From assembly GCF_036226665.1 (NCBI RefSeq), contig NZ_CP109007.1:1302001-1366000 (forward strand): DNA of 64,000 nucleotides. The letters run 5' to 3'. Position numbers and translations under genes: made by a program. This document shows positions 52,749-61,706 of this stretch, one piece after another. Within the stretch, counting starts at the first letter, position 1. Every line of letters begins with the position of its first letter. The notes beneath the pieces were generated by a model. The model saw only the letters and a program-made list of their open reading frames with translations, was not told the origin of the DNA and made no database searches. The stretch is from Streptomyces sp. NBC_00691 (lineage in GTDB: Bacteria; Actinomycetota; Actinomycetes; Streptomycetales; Streptomycetaceae).

Positions 52749-54245
52749 CTACAGCGCCTCCGGCTCACGCTCCCCGGCGGCCGGTTCGGTCGGTGTCGCG
52801 AGGCCGGCGTACGGCAGGGCGCGCAGGGCGAGGGCCCAGCCGAGCCGGGCCTCACCCGACTCGCTGGAGCGGCCGGTGAGCTCGGAGATGCGGCCGATCC
52901 GGTTGAGGACGGTGTTGCGGTGGCAGTAGAGCTGGTCGGCGGCCCGCGAGGCCGAGCAGCCGTGGTCCAGCCAGGCGCGCAGGGTGGTGAGCAGGGCGGC
53001 CCGCTCGCCACCGGTCGCGAGCACCGGTCCGAGGTGGACGGCGACGATCCGCTCGGCGATGTCGGTGCGCCCGCTGAGGAGCACCTGGGCGAGCCGGTCG
53101 TCGAAGACGCCGACCTCGCCACTTCCGGCGGGGAGGGTACGGAGGGTCTGCTCGGCGAGCCGCAGCGCCCGCCCCGCCTGGGAGAGGCGGTCGAACTCCG
53201 GCGACACCCCGGCGGTCGCCCCGGCCCGCTCGCGCAGGGCGGCGAGGAGCGCGCGCGTGGCCGGGTCGGTGCCGCCGAGCGGCGCGGCCGCCGTGGCCCG
53301 CCCGGTGGGCGTGTCGCGCCGGGGCAGCCGGACGATCCCGGCGTACCGGCCGGAGCGGGGCCGCCAGTACGACCACATGCCCCGGGTCTCGAGGACCGGC
53401 GAGAGGTGCGGCGGGGCGGCCGGGTCCTGGGCGGCGACCACGACGACGTACCGGTCGACCGCGGGGACGCCGAGCGCGGCCGCGGCGGCGGAGGCGACGG
53501 CCGGGTCGTCGGCGCGCCCGTCGAGGAGCGCCTCGAAGAGGGCGACCCGCCGGGTGTCCTGGCGGCTCTGGAGTTCCAGCTGGGCGATCCGGTACGCGTC
53601 GGCCATCGCGACCGAGAAGCGGTCGATGGTCTCCCAGACGCCGCTCGCCATGTCGAGCTCGACGTCCCGGCTGTCGGAGTCCCGACCGGCCCGGACCCGG
53701 AGGTACTCGGCCATGACCTGCCACAGGACCCGGCCGCCGCGCCGGTAGGCCTGGAGCACGGTGTCGAGCGGCACGCCCTGCTCGGCGCGGCGGCGGCCGG
53801 TCTCGCGGGCCGCCCACTCGAAGTCGCCGCCGGTCGCGGCGAGCCCGCCGAAGTCCTCCAGTGCGCGCAGCAGGTTGTCGCGGCAGATCTCCCAGAGGTC
53901 CTCGCGGGTGACGGGCGCACCCGAGGCGTACGTACCGGAGTGGGCGCGGATGTCCTCGACGGCGCGGTCGGTGAGCCGGTCGATGTCGGCGAGCATCGTC
54001 GTGGCGAGCGCGCGTCGCAGTGCTCCGGAGCCGCCGGAGCCGCTCAGGGGCGGGTGGAGTCCGCCGGAGCGGGAGCCGGGTCCGGACGGGCCGGCGGGGC
54101 CGGAACCGGCGGGGGGCAGGGGCGGGCGCGGTCCCCCGTGGCCCGTCGCGGGCGCCCCGGAGCCGCCCGTGCGCGCCGGGGCCGTACGGCCTCCACCGGG
54201 GCGCGGCCCCGTGGGCCCTCCGGGTGCGGCCGAGCTGTGCGTCAT
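52749..54245 (-). CDS. PucR-family transcriptional regulator
   Basis: The 498-residue protein starts with a Gly/Pro/Ser-rich disordered segment of about 75 residues, then a helical sensor domain (ADIDRLTDRAVEDIRAHSG; LDTVLQAYRRGGRVLWQVMA), a GGDEF-like degenerate middle (YVVVVAAQD, YAGIVRLP) and the C-terminal PucR helix-turn-helix (RAADQLYCHRNTVLNRIGRI). PucR-type activators often control catabolic genes next to them. The ATG at 54245 lies seven bases after TACGGT. It is divergent from the acyl-CoA ligase gene with 187 bases between. Confidence 0.88.
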   Translation of the reverse strand: MTHSSAAPGGPTGPRPGGGRTAPARTGGSGAPATGHGGPRPPLPPAGSGPAGPSGPGSRSGGLHPPLSGSGGSGALRRALATTMLADIDRLTDRAVEDIRAHSGTYASGAPVTREDLWEICRDNLLRALEDFGGLAATGGDFEWAARETGRRRAEQGVPLDTVLQAYRRGGRVLWQVMAEYLRVRAGRDSDSRDVELDMASGVWETIDRFSVAMADAYRIAQLELQSRQDTRRVALFEALLDGRADDPAVASAAAAALGVPAVDRYVVVVAAQDPAAPPHLSPVLETRGMWSYWRPRSGRYAGIVRLPRRDTPTGRATAAAPLGGTDPATRALLAALRERAGATAGVSPEFDRLSQAGRALRLAEQTLRTLPAGSGEVGVFDDRLAQVLLSGRTDIAERIVAVHLGPVLATGGERAALLTTLRAWLDHGCSASRAADQLYCHRNTVLNRIGRISELTGRSSESGEARLGWALALRALPYAGLATPTEPAAGEREPEAL

Positions 54246-54393
54246 GCCTCGCACCGTAGCGCCGGAATTTGGCGAATGCCACGGGTCGGGCGGGACACCG
54301 GGGCCGCTGCCCAACCTCGGCGCCCCACATGGTGGGCATCTGCACATGGCGTCCGGGCGGGGTCGCGGCGGATTCTGTGCCGTGTCACCGATC

Positions 54394-54411
54394 GTCAACA
54401 GAGCTGTTGAC
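54394..54411. promoter_or_regulatory. 8-2-8 operator upstream of the acyl-CoA ligase gene
   Basis: GTCAACAG-AG-CTGTTGAC is a perfect inverted repeat 21 bases before the ATG at 54433, placed in the divergent region with the pucR-type gene. Its core TCAACA...TGTTGA is also found in the repeat upstream of ureA. Confidence 0.6.
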
Positions 54412-54432
54412 TCCGCGTACCTGGAGCGTGCC

Positions 54433-55920
54433 ATGTCACTGAGCGTCGCCGGCGTCCTCGGCGAGTCCGCCCGCCACTTCCCCGACCGGATCGCGGTCGT
54501 GGAGGGCGCGACCCGGCTCACCTACGGCGAGCTGTGGACGGAGGCGCTGCACTGCGCCGCCGGGCTGCGCGAGGCCGGGGTGAAGCCGGGCGACCGGCTG
54601 GCCGTACTGCTGCCGAACACGATCGAGTTCCTGCGGGTGTACTACGGCGCGCTCGCCGCCGGCGCGACGGTCGTCCCGGTGCACGCACTGCTCGTCGCCG
54701 ACGAGGTGCGGTACGTCCTGGAGCACAGCGGCGCGGTCGGCATCGTCAGCGGCGGGCCGCTCTGGGCGGTCGCCGACGAGGCGGCGCGCGCGGCCGGGGT
54801 CCGCGCCTTCCAGGGGGCGCCCTCGGCGGCACGGCCGTCGGCCGCCGCCGAGCCGGCGGAGCCCTCGGACACCGCGGTGATCCTCTACACGAGCGGCACG
54901 ACGGGCCGCCCGAAGGGGGCCCTGCTCACCCATCTCAACATCGTCATGAACGCCTCGGTGACCTCGCAGGACCTGCTCGGGCTCGGCGCGGGCGACGTGG
55001 TCCTCGGCTGTCTGCCGCTCTTCCACAGTTACGGCCAGACCTGCGCGATGAACGGGACGCTCCGGCAGGGCGCGACGCTCGTCCTGATGCCCCGGTTCAG
55101 CGGCCCGGCCGCCCTGCGGGTGCTGGCCGACGAGGGCGTGACGGTCTTCATGGGCGTCCCGACGATGTACCACGCCCTGGTGGAGGCGGCTGCCGGTTCC
55201 GAGGTCCGGCCGGAGGCGCTGCGCGCCGCCGTGTCGGGCGGCGCGGCGCTGCCGGTCGCCGTCCTGGAGCGCTTCGAGGAGACCTTCCGTACGCAGGTCC
55301 TCGAGGGGTACGGCCTGACGGAGACCTCGCCGGTCGCGACCTTCAACCAGCCGCACATCGGCCGCCGTCCCGGCACCGTCGGGCACCCCGTCTGGGGTGT
55401 CGAGGTGGGCGTCGCGGACGCGGCCGTGGACGGCGAGATCCTGCTGCTCGCGGACGGCGGGATCGGGGAGGTCGTGGTGCGCGGGCACAACGTATTCGCC
55501 GGCTACCTGGACGACCCGGAGGCGACCGCGGCGGCGGTCGTGGACGGCTGGTTCCGGACGGGTGACCTGGGCGTACGGGACGAGGACGGCTTCCTGCGGA
55601 TCGTGGACCGGAAGAAGGACCTGGTCATCCGCGGCGGATTCAACATCTACCCGCGCGAGGTCGAGGAGGTGCTCGTGCGCCACCCCGCGGTCTCCGAGGT
55701 CGCGGTGATCGGCGTCCCCGACGAAGCGAAGGGCGAGGAGGTCTGCGCGGTGGTGGTGCGCCGCGAGGGCACGGCCCCGCTCTCCGAGGACGAGCTGGTC
55801 GACTGGTCGCGGGAGCGGCTCGGCCGTCACAAGTACCCCCGGATCGTGCGCTTCGTCGAGGAGCTGCCGCTGGGTCCGACCGGCAAGGTCCTCAAGAGGG
55901 CTCTGGCGTCGGGGGGTTGA
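54433..55920 (+). CDS. AMP-dependent acyl-CoA synthetase/ligase
   Basis: The 495-residue ANL enzyme activates a carboxylic acid with ATP and joins it to CoA. Motifs are the P-loop VILYTSGTTGRPKGALLTH, the acyl pocket CLPLFHSYGQ, GYGLTETSPV, the hinge GWFRTGDLGVRDEDGF and the C-terminal Lys in GKVLKRAL. It resembles long-chain or aromatic fatty acyl-CoA ligases of Streptomyces; the precise acid cannot be read. GGAG six bases before ATG 54433 sets the start. The operator 21 bases upstream suggests tight substrate-linked control. Confidence 0.9.
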   Translation: MSLSVAGVLGESARHFPDRIAVVEGATRLTYGELWTEALHCAAGLREAGVKPGDRLAVLLPNTIEFLRVYYGALAAGATVVPVHALLVADEVRYVLEHSGAVGIVSGGPLWAVADEAARAAGVRAFQGAPSAARPSAAAEPAEPSDTAVILYTSGTTGRPKGALLTHLNIVMNASVTSQDLLGLGAGDVVLGCLPLFHSYGQTCAMNGTLRQGATLVLMPRFSGPAALRVLADEGVTVFMGVPTMYHALVEAAAGSEVRPEALRAAVSGGAALPVAVLERFEETFRTQVLEGYGLTETSPVATFNQPHIGRRPGTVGHPVWGVEVGVADAAVDGEILLLADGGIGEVVVRGHNVFAGYLDDPEATAAAVVDGWFRTGDLGVRDEDGFLRIVDRKKDLVIRGGFNIYPREVEEVLVRHPAVSEVAVIGVPDEAKGEEVCAVVVRREGTAPLSEDELVDWSRERLGRHKYPRIVRFVEELPLGPTGKVLKRALASGG

Positions 55921-55988
55921 CCGCGGACCCTGCTCTGCCCGCATGATCGGGACGGTGCGTCACCGTCGACGGAGGAAAGGGTGAATCG

Positions 55989-57482
55989 ATGTCTGAGTAC
56001 ATCGCGGAACACGTCCAGGACGGCCCCGGAGTCCGCACGAGGAACGGCGTTCTGCGCGGCGCTCTGAAGGACGGCGTGGCGTCCTTCCTCGGGGTCCCCT
56101 ACGCGCAGGCCCCCGTCGGGGCGCTGCGGTTCCGCGCACCGGAGCCGGCCCGGGCCTGGGACGGGGTACGGGAGGCCACGGCCTTCGGGCCGACGGCACC
56201 CAAGCGCTCCTACGCCCCGCCGCTCGACGCTCTGCTCCCCGACCCCGAGGTGGCGGGCGACGACTGCCTCAACCTCAACGTCTGGGCGCCGTGGCCGGCT
56301 TCCCAGGAGGGGCCCGACGACGGCGGGCGCCCCGTCATGGTCTGGATCCACGGCGGGTCGCTGAAACACGGCTCCTCGGCGGTCCCCGTCTACGACGGCA
56401 CCGCGTTCGCCCGGGACGGCGTGGTCCTCGTCTCCCTCAACTACCGGCTCGGCGTCGAGGGGTTCGGGGTCTTCCCCGACGCGCCGACCAACCTCGGTCT
56501 GCGTGACCAGATCGCCGCACTGACCTGGGTACGGGAGAACATCGCGGCCTTCGGCGGAGACCCCGACCGGGTCACCGTCTTCGGCGAGTCCGCGGGGGCG
56601 ATCTCGATCGCGGCCCTGATGGCCTCGCCTCTCGCGAAGGGGCTGTTCCGGCGGGCCGTGATGCAGAGCGGGGCGCCGAGCGCCCGGTCGCTCGACATCG
56701 CACGGAGGACCACGGAGGCGATGGCCGCACGGCTCAAGGTGCCGGCGACGGCGGAGGCGTTCGCCCGGGTGGACCCGGAGCGGCTGCTCGCGGCGCAGAC
56801 CGCGGTGACGGGCAAGGGCAATCCGGTGCTCAGCGGCCACGCCTTCCACATCACCGTGGACGGCGACGTCCTGCCGGACCACCCGGGGGACCTGCTCGTC
56901 GACGGCGCCTCGGCTGATGTGGAGCTGCTGATGGGCACGAACACGGACGAGTACCGGCTGTGGTTCGTGCCGGGCGGACACACCGAGAAGGTGGGGTCCT
57001 TGGGGCAGCGGCTCCTGCTCCGGAAGGGGCGGATATCGCCGAATGTGGCGAAGGTCTACCGCGCGGGCCGGTCGAAGGAGAAGCCGGGCGAGGTCCTGGG
57101 CGTACTCGCGGCGGACAAGCTGCTGTGGATGCCGCTGAACATGTTGGCGGACGCCCGGCTGAACACCGGCGGGGCCGCCGCGACCTACATGTACGAGTTC
57201 GGCTGGCCCTCCCCCGTCCTCGACCTTCGCGCCTGTCACGCGCTGGAACTCGGCTTCGTCTTCGACACGCTCGACCTGCCGGAGACCCGCGCCCTGACCG
57301 GCCCGGACGCGCCCCGCGACCTCGCGGCGGCGATGCACGCGGCCTGGGTGTCCTTCGCCGCGACGGGCGACCCGGGCTGGCGTCGATGGGATCCGGCACG
57401 CCCGGTGATGACCTTCGGCCCGGGCCTCCCGTCGCTGGTCGAGGCCCCGCGTGAGGCCGAACGGCGCGCTTGGCACGTCTGA
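55989..57482 (+). CDS. type B carboxylesterase
   Basis: The 497-residue enzyme belongs to the carboxylesterase/pNB esterase family: FLGVPYAQAPVGALRFRAPEP at the N-terminus (split), the oxyanion WIHGGSLKHGS, the nucleophile in VFGESAGAISIAALM, Glu in GTNTDEYRLW and His in ACHALELGFVF. It has no signal peptide, hence is intracellular. AAAGGG lies about eight bases before the ATG. It follows the acyl-CoA ligase by 68 bases and may be cotranscribed with it. Confidence 0.92.
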   Translation: MSEYIAEHVQDGPGVRTRNGVLRGALKDGVASFLGVPYAQAPVGALRFRAPEPARAWDGVREATAFGPTAPKRSYAPPLDALLPDPEVAGDDCLNLNVWAPWPASQEGPDDGGRPVMVWIHGGSLKHGSSAVPVYDGTAFARDGVVLVSLNYRLGVEGFGVFPDAPTNLGLRDQIAALTWVRENIAAFGGDPDRVTVFGESAGAISIAALMASPLAKGLFRRAVMQSGAPSARSLDIARRTTEAMAARLKVPATAEAFARVDPERLLAAQTAVTGKGNPVLSGHAFHITVDGDVLPDHPGDLLVDGASADVELLMGTNTDEYRLWFVPGGHTEKVGSLGQRLLLRKGRISPNVAKVYRAGRSKEKPGEVLGVLAADKLLWMPLNMLADARLNTGGAAATYMYEFGWPSPVLDLRACHALELGFVFDTLDLPETRALTGPDAPRDLAAAMHAAWVSFAATGDPGWRRWDPARPVMTFGPGLPSLVEAPREAERRAWHV

Positions 57483-57561
57483 GGCCGATGGCGGGAATCA
57501 GGGCAGGTGATGGCCGGTTGTGGAGGTTGACGGGCCACACCGAAGAGAGGCAGCGAGCGCG

Positions 57562-58002
57562 ATGAGCGTCGAGCACACGACCGCGGGACCGACCGGCTAC
57601 TCCGCGGAGGAGACCGTACGGCGGATCCTCACCTCCACCGGCGACACCTGGGCGGTGGTCGGCCTCTCCACGAACACGCGGCGGGCCGCGTACGGCGTGG
57701 CGGCCGTCCTCCAGCGCTTCGGGAAGCGGATCGTCCCGGTCCACCCGAAGGCGGAGACCGTCCACGGAGAGCAGGGGTACGCCACCCTCGCCGACATCCC
57801 GTTCCCGGTCGACGTCGTCGACGTCTTCGTCAACAGCGAGCAGGCAGGCGGAATCGCCGACGAGGCGGTCGCGGTCGGTGCGAAGGCGGTCTGGTTCCAG
57901 CTGGACGTCGTCGACGAGTCCGCCTTCGCCCGCACGCGCGCGGCGGGCCTGGACATGGTCATGGACCGCTGCCCCGCGATCGAGATCCCCCGCCTGGGCT
58001 GA
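57562..58002 (+). CDS. CoA-binding domain protein (YccU type)
   Basis: The 146-residue product is one CoA-binding Rossmann domain: TWAVVGLSTNTRRAAYGVAA, then RFGKRIVPVHPKAE, DVVDVFVNSEQAG, GAKAVWFQLDVVDE and the closing DRCPAIE with the conserved Cys. YccU-like proteins bind CoA and may report the CoA state; no enzyme activity is assigned. GAGAGG lies about 15 bases before the ATG, so the ribosome binding site is distant and the start is not fully certain. Confidence 0.88.
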   Translation: MSVEHTTAGPTGYSAEETVRRILTSTGDTWAVVGLSTNTRRAAYGVAAVLQRFGKRIVPVHPKAETVHGEQGYATLADIPFPVDVVDVFVNSEQAGGIADEAVAVGAKAVWFQLDVVDESAFARTRAAGLDMVMDRCPAIEIPRLG

Positions 58003-58028
58003 GGCACTGGGGGCGTCCGGGGGGGGCC

Positions 58029-58592
58029 TCAGCCGACGGGGACGCCGAGCCCCTCCAGGACGACGGCGCCCGGGAGTTGGGCGAAGGCCTTGCCGGGGAG
58101 GATGAGCTTGCCGCGCCTGCGGCCGCTGCCGACCAGGACCCACTCGGTGTCCAGTACGGCGGCGTCCACGAGGAGGGGCCAGTCGGCCGGGAGGCCGACG
58201 GGGGTGATGCCGCCGTACTCCATGCCGGTCTCGCCGGTCGCGGTGTCCATCGGCGCGAACGAGGCCTTGCGGGCGCCGAGATGCTTGCGCACCACGCCGT
58301 TGACGTCGACCCGTGTCGCCGACTTCACGACGCACGCGGCCAGGGTCGCGCTCTCGCCGCGCCTGCCCGCGACGACGACGCAGTTCGCGGAGGCGTCGAG
58401 CAGCTCGGGCCCGTAGTGCTCGACGAAGACCGCGGTGTCGGCGATCTCCGGGTCGGTGTCCACGTAGAGCAGCTGATCGGCCGGTACGGGCCCGGTCCAG
58501 GCCCGGACGGCGGCGGCGACGGGGCCGGTCAGCAGGTCCAGGCAGTCGGGGGCGGCCGTGGCGTCGTCGAAGGATCCGATGGGTGCGCGCAT
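58029..58592 (-). CDS. YbaK/ProX-type aminoacyl-tRNA deacylase
   Basis: The 187-residue protein is a YbaK/EbsC domain: CVVVAGRRGESATLAACVV, KHLGARKASFAPMDTA with the catalytic Lys, the METGMEYGGITPVGLP-type GGI/TP motif, and VGSGRRRGKLILPG. These proteins hydrolyse mischarged tRNAs such as Cys-tRNAPro. The ATG at 58592 lies seven bases after TAGCGT (leaderless). It is 26 bases from the convergent CoA-binding gene. Confidence 0.88.
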   Translation of the reverse strand: MRAPIGSFDDATAAPDCLDLLTGPVAAAVRAWTGPVPADQLLYVDTDPEIADTAVFVEHYGPELLDASANCVVVAGRRGESATLAACVVKSATRVDVNGVVRKHLGARKASFAPMDTATGETGMEYGGITPVGLPADWPLLVDAAVLDTEWVLVGSGRRRGKLILPGKAFAQLPGAVVLEGLGVPVG

Positions 58593-58636
58593 ACGCCTCA
58601 CGCTAACAACGTCCGCCCGGGAGCCGGACACACGTC

Positions 58637-59209
58637 TCAGCGTACGGGCGGGATGGAGACGGCCATCGTCATCTCGGCGGGCTCGTCGCCGTCGTTGCGG
58701 TATTCGTGCCCCGTGTTGGCCTCGAAGACGGCGGAGGTGCCGGCCGGCAGGAGGTGCTCCTCTCCGTCGACGACCAGGGTGAGGACTCCCGCTGTGACGT
58801 TGAGGAGTTCGACCGTCCCGTCGGGGTGCGGGTCGGAGGCGCTGCCGTCGCCAGGCATGAGGATCCAGGACCACAGCTCCAGGGGACCGCGGGCCTCCGT
58901 GCCGACGAGCAGGGTCGTATGGCTGCCGGTGGAGGTGGACCACATGCGGACGGCCTGCTCCGGCGGGACGATCCGGACCTGGGGGCCCTGCTCGTAGTCG
59001 AGCAGCGTCGTGATGGAGACACCGAGCGCGTCGGCGAGCTTCACCGTGGTCCCGACGCTGGGGTTGGTCCGGGCCTGCTCGATCTGGATGATCATGCCGC
59101 GGCTGACGCCCGCCCGTGCGGCGAGGGCGTCCAGGGTGAGTCCCCGCTCCTTGCGCCAGCGCTTCAGGTTCCGGGCGAGCGACTGCGTGAGCTGATCGAG
59201 GTCCGACAC
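58637..59209 (-). CDS. XRE-family regulator with cupin sensor domain
   Basis: The 190-residue protein has an N-terminal helix-turn-helix_3 domain (ARNLKRWRKERGLTLDALA; AGVSRGMIIQIEQARTNPSV) and a C-terminal cupin_2 barrel (about 105-185; DPHPDGTVELLNVTAGVLTL, LLPAGTSAVFEANTGHEY). Such regulators commonly control neighbouring exporters or amino-acid genes and sense small ligands in the cupin. GTG 59209 is chosen since the conserved sequence starts there; TTG 59242 is possible. It is divergent from an EamA gene; the region between holds several inverted repeats. Confidence 0.9.
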   Translation of the reverse strand: MSDLDQLTQSLARNLKRWRKERGLTLDALAARAGVSRGMIIQIEQARTNPSVGTTVKLADALGVSITTLLDYEQGPQVRIVPPEQAVRMWSTSTGSHTTLLVGTEARGPLELWSWILMPGDGSASDPHPDGTVELLNVTAGVLTLVVDGEEHLLPAGTSAVFEANTGHEYRNDGDEPAEMTMAVSIPPVR

Positions 59210-59215
59210 ATTCCG

Positions 59216-59290
59216 TCCAATATTTTGGATGACAGAGTTCAATGCACTGAACTACGGTGGGGTGCACCCGATTGTTCACTGCACTGTACT
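59216..59290. promoter_or_regulatory. operator array between the XRE-cupin and EamA genes
   Basis: AGTTCA-ATGCAC-TGAACT (59236-59253) is a perfect 6-6-6 inverted repeat. TGTTCA-CTGCAC-TGTACT (59273-59290) is a second, imperfect copy 37 bases away. TCCAA-TATT-TTGGA (59216-59229) is a further perfect repeat directly at the regulator start. They cover the promoters of both genes. Confidence 0.65.
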
Positions 59291-59313
59291 GCCGTCCGTG
59301 ACTGCGAGGACTC

Positions 59314-60177
59314 ATGACCGCCCTGTTCGCCCTGGCCACCAGCCTTCTCTGGGGCCTCGCCGACTTCGGCGGCGGGCTCCTCACGCGCCGGATCCCCGCC
59401 CTCACGGTCGTCGTGGTCTCCCAGCTGCTCGCGGTCGTCGTGCTCGGCGCCGTCGTCCTCACGACCGGCGCGTGGACCGAGGCGGGGCCGCAGCTCTGGT
59501 ACGCGGTCGGGGCGGGCGTCGTCGGCCCGGCGGCCATGCTCGCCTTCTACAAGGCGCTCGCGCTCGGCCCGATGGGCGTGGTCTCGCCGCTGGGCTCGCT
59601 CGGCGTCGTCGTCCCCGTCTCGGTCGGCCTGCTCGTCGGCGACCGGCCGGGGCTCGTCCAGTTCGCCGGGATCGGGGTGGCGGTCCTCGGCGTGGTCCTG
59701 GCCGGCGGACCGGAGCTGCGCGGGGCGCCCGTCCAGCGCCAGGCGGTCCTGCTCACCCTCGTCGCGGCCTTCGGATTCGGCTCGGTGATGGCGCTGATCG
59801 CCGAGGCCTCCACGACGGTCACCGGCCTGTTCCTGGCCCTCTTCGTCCAGCGGGTCACCAACGTCCTGGTGGGCGGCGGAGCCCTCTACGCCTCGGTGAA
59901 GCGCGGGGGCAGGGCCCTGCCCGAGGGCGGCCCGCAGGTGATCCGCGCGGCCCTGCCGGCCCTCGCGTTCGTCGGCCTCGCCGACGTCGCCGCGAACGGT
60001 ACGTACGCGATCGCCGCCCAGCAGGGCCCGGTCACGGTCGCCGCCGTCCTCGCCAGCCTCTACCCGGTGGTCACGGCCCTCGCCGCCTACGGTGTCCTCA
60101 AGGAACGCCTCCGCGCGATCCAGGCGGCGGGCGCGGGCCTCGCCCTGGTGGGCACGGTCCTGCTGGCGACGGGCTAG
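59314..60177 (+). CDS. EamA-family (DMT) transporter
   Basis: The 287-residue protein has ten membrane helices in two EamA repeats. The first begins ALFALATSLLWGLADFGGGL, and the second ends with LYPVVTALAAYGVLKERL and GAGLALVGTVLLATG, the characteristic conserved P-V-x-x-x-x-x-x-x-x-x-E pattern of DMT exporters. Substrates of the family are amino acids or metabolites. GAGGACTC just before the ATG is the ribosome binding site. The XRE-cupin regulator on the other side probably controls it. Confidence 0.9.
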   Translation: MTALFALATSLLWGLADFGGGLLTRRIPALTVVVVSQLLAVVVLGAVVLTTGAWTEAGPQLWYAVGAGVVGPAAMLAFYKALALGPMGVVSPLGSLGVVVPVSVGLLVGDRPGLVQFAGIGVAVLGVVLAGGPELRGAPVQRQAVLLTLVAAFGFGSVMALIAEASTTVTGLFLALFVQRVTNVLVGGGALYASVKRGGRALPEGGPQVIRAALPALAFVGLADVAANGTYAIAAQQGPVTVAAVLASLYPVVTALAAYGVLKERLRAIQAAGAGLALVGTVLLATG

Positions 60178-60216
60178 GAGCCGCTCCCTGATCCCGCCTG
60201 ACCGACGAGACAGGCC

Positions 60217-60963
60217 TCAGCGCGCCTGCTCGACCTCCCACGCCGCGAGCGCCGCGAGCTGTTCCGAGGTCACGTGGTCGGGGATCGGTACCGGGGCCGG
60301 GGTGCGCAGCGGGGGCTGCCAGCCGTTCTCCTCGTCCCAGCTGCGGACGACCTTCGCCGGGGCGCCCGCGACCACCGAGTGGTCGGGCACCTCGCCGCGT
60401 ACCACCGCGCCCGCGGCGACGACCACGTTCCGGCCGAGGCGGGCGCCGGGCAGGATCACCGAGCCCGTGCCGAGCCAGCAGCCGGGGCCGATCACGACGG
60501 GCTCCGAGCGGGGCCACTGTCGGCCGACCGGCTCCTCCGGGTCGTCGTAACTGTGATTGGTCGAGGTGATGTAGACGTACGGACCGCAGTACGTGTCCGA
60601 GCCGATGGTCACCTTCGCGTCGGCGATCACATGGCTGCCCCGGCCGAGGACGACGCCGTCGCCGAGCGTCAGCACCGTGTCCCTGCCGAGGTCCAGGCCC
60701 GGCAGCATCCCGGCCGTCAGCGTGACCTGCTCGGCGACGATGCAGCACTCGCCGATCTCGATCCACCGCTCGCCGAAGACCGTGCCCTGCGGGAACGCGA
60801 GCCGGGTGCCCGCGCCGAGCCGGCGGAAACGCAGCTTCCCGGGGTGCTCGGCCGTGACGGATCCGGTCTCCTGCACCCAGCGCCAGCCGCCCTGCACGGC
60901 ACGGTTGAGCATCCGGCGCCGCCAGGCGGCAAGGGACGAGAACGTGTTTCTGTTCCTGGGCAC
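60217..60963 (-). CDS. hexapeptide-repeat (left-handed beta-helix) acyltransferase
   Basis: The 248-residue protein has the imperfect [LIV]-G-x-x-x-x repeats of the left-handed beta-helix over about residues 65-205 (LGDGVVLGRGSHVIADAKVT; IGPGCWLGTGSVILPGARLG; NVVVAAGAVVRGEV) with the likely catalytic His in TSTNHSYDDPEEP. It resembles sugar O-acetyltransferases. GTG 60963 is chosen: it lies six bases after TACGGT and gives the usual PRNRNTFSSLAAWRRR beginning. The acceptor is not known. Confidence 0.83.
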   Translation of the reverse strand: MPRNRNTFSSLAAWRRRMLNRAVQGGWRWVQETGSVTAEHPGKLRFRRLGAGTRLAFPQGTVFGERWIEIGECCIVAEQVTLTAGMLPGLDLGRDTVLTLGDGVVLGRGSHVIADAKVTIGSDTYCGPYVYITSTNHSYDDPEEPVGRQWPRSEPVVIGPGCWLGTGSVILPGARLGRNVVVAAGAVVRGEVPDHSVVAGAPAKVVRSWDEENGWQPPLRTPAPVPIPDHVTSEQLAALAAWEVEQAR

Positions 60964-61094
60964 CCGGACACCGTAGTCGGCACCGTCGTGCCTGATCACC
61001 GCAGTGCGCTGTGATGTCCGTCATGGGCACGGCATAGGCTGCGGCCGGGGGCACCCCCGGGCGTGACATGACGGCTGACGATCAGGAGCGAACC

Positions 61095-61622
61095 ATGACA
61101 GAGGCGTTGATCAAGGGTGTGGGCGGCAAGGAGCCGCAGATCGACCCGACCGCCTTCACCGCCCCGACCTCCGTGGTGCTCGGCGAGGTGACGCTCGGCG
61201 CCCGCGCCAGCGTCTGGTACCACGCGGTGCTGCGCGCGGACTGCGGCCCCATCGCGATCGGCGAGGACTCCAACATCCAGGACAACTGCACGGTCCACGT
61301 CGATCCGGGCTTCCCCGTCTCGATCGGCGACCGCGTGACCGTCGGTCACAACGCGACCGTGCACGGCTGTGTCATCGAGGACGACGTGCTCGTGGGCATG
61401 GGCGCGACCGTCCTCAACGGTGCGCGGATCGGTGCCGGTTCGCTGATCGCCGCGCAGGCGCTCGTCCCCCAGGGGATGGACGTCCCGCCGGGCTCGCTCG
61501 TCGCGGGCGTCCCCGCGAAGGTCCGCCGTCCGCTGACCGAGGAGGAGCAGGCGGGCATCCGGCTCAACGCCGAGATGTATCTGCACCTCGCCAAGGGCCA
61601 CGCCGAGGCCTTCGGGGCGTGA
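61095..61622 (+). CDS. gamma-carbonic anhydrase-like hexapeptide protein
   Basis: The 175-residue beta-helix protein has the metal-binding His residues in CTVHVDPG and VGHNATVHGC, and the conserved Arg/Asp/Gln positions in AVLRADCGPI and SNIQDN of the gamma-carbonic anhydrase (YrdA/PaaY/CaiE) family. Whether it hydrates CO2 or acts on another thioester or amide is unknown. AGGAGCG about six bases before the ATG sets the start. It ends in a 34-bp palindromic terminator shared with the convergent DedA gene. Confidence 0.9.
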   Translation: MTEALIKGVGGKEPQIDPTAFTAPTSVVLGEVTLGARASVWYHAVLRADCGPIAIGEDSNIQDNCTVHVDPGFPVSIGDRVTVGHNATVHGCVIEDDVLVGMGATVLNGARIGAGSLIAAQALVPQGMDVPPGSLVAGVPAKVRRPLTEEEQAGIRLNAEMYLHLAKGHAEAFGA

Positions 61623-61646
61623 GCCGTACACCGTCCGGTACGTGAG

Positions 61647-61680
61647 GGAGGGCGGCACCCGTCGACGGGTGCCGCCCTCC
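61647..61680. terminator. bidirectional palindromic terminator
   Basis: A perfect 34-bp palindrome (17-bp arms) between the convergent carbonic-anhydrase-like and DedA genes. It works equally for both strands; no T-run. Confidence 0.85.
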
Positions 61681-61706
61681 TCGCCCAGGTCCTGGTGCGT
61701 GCGGCC

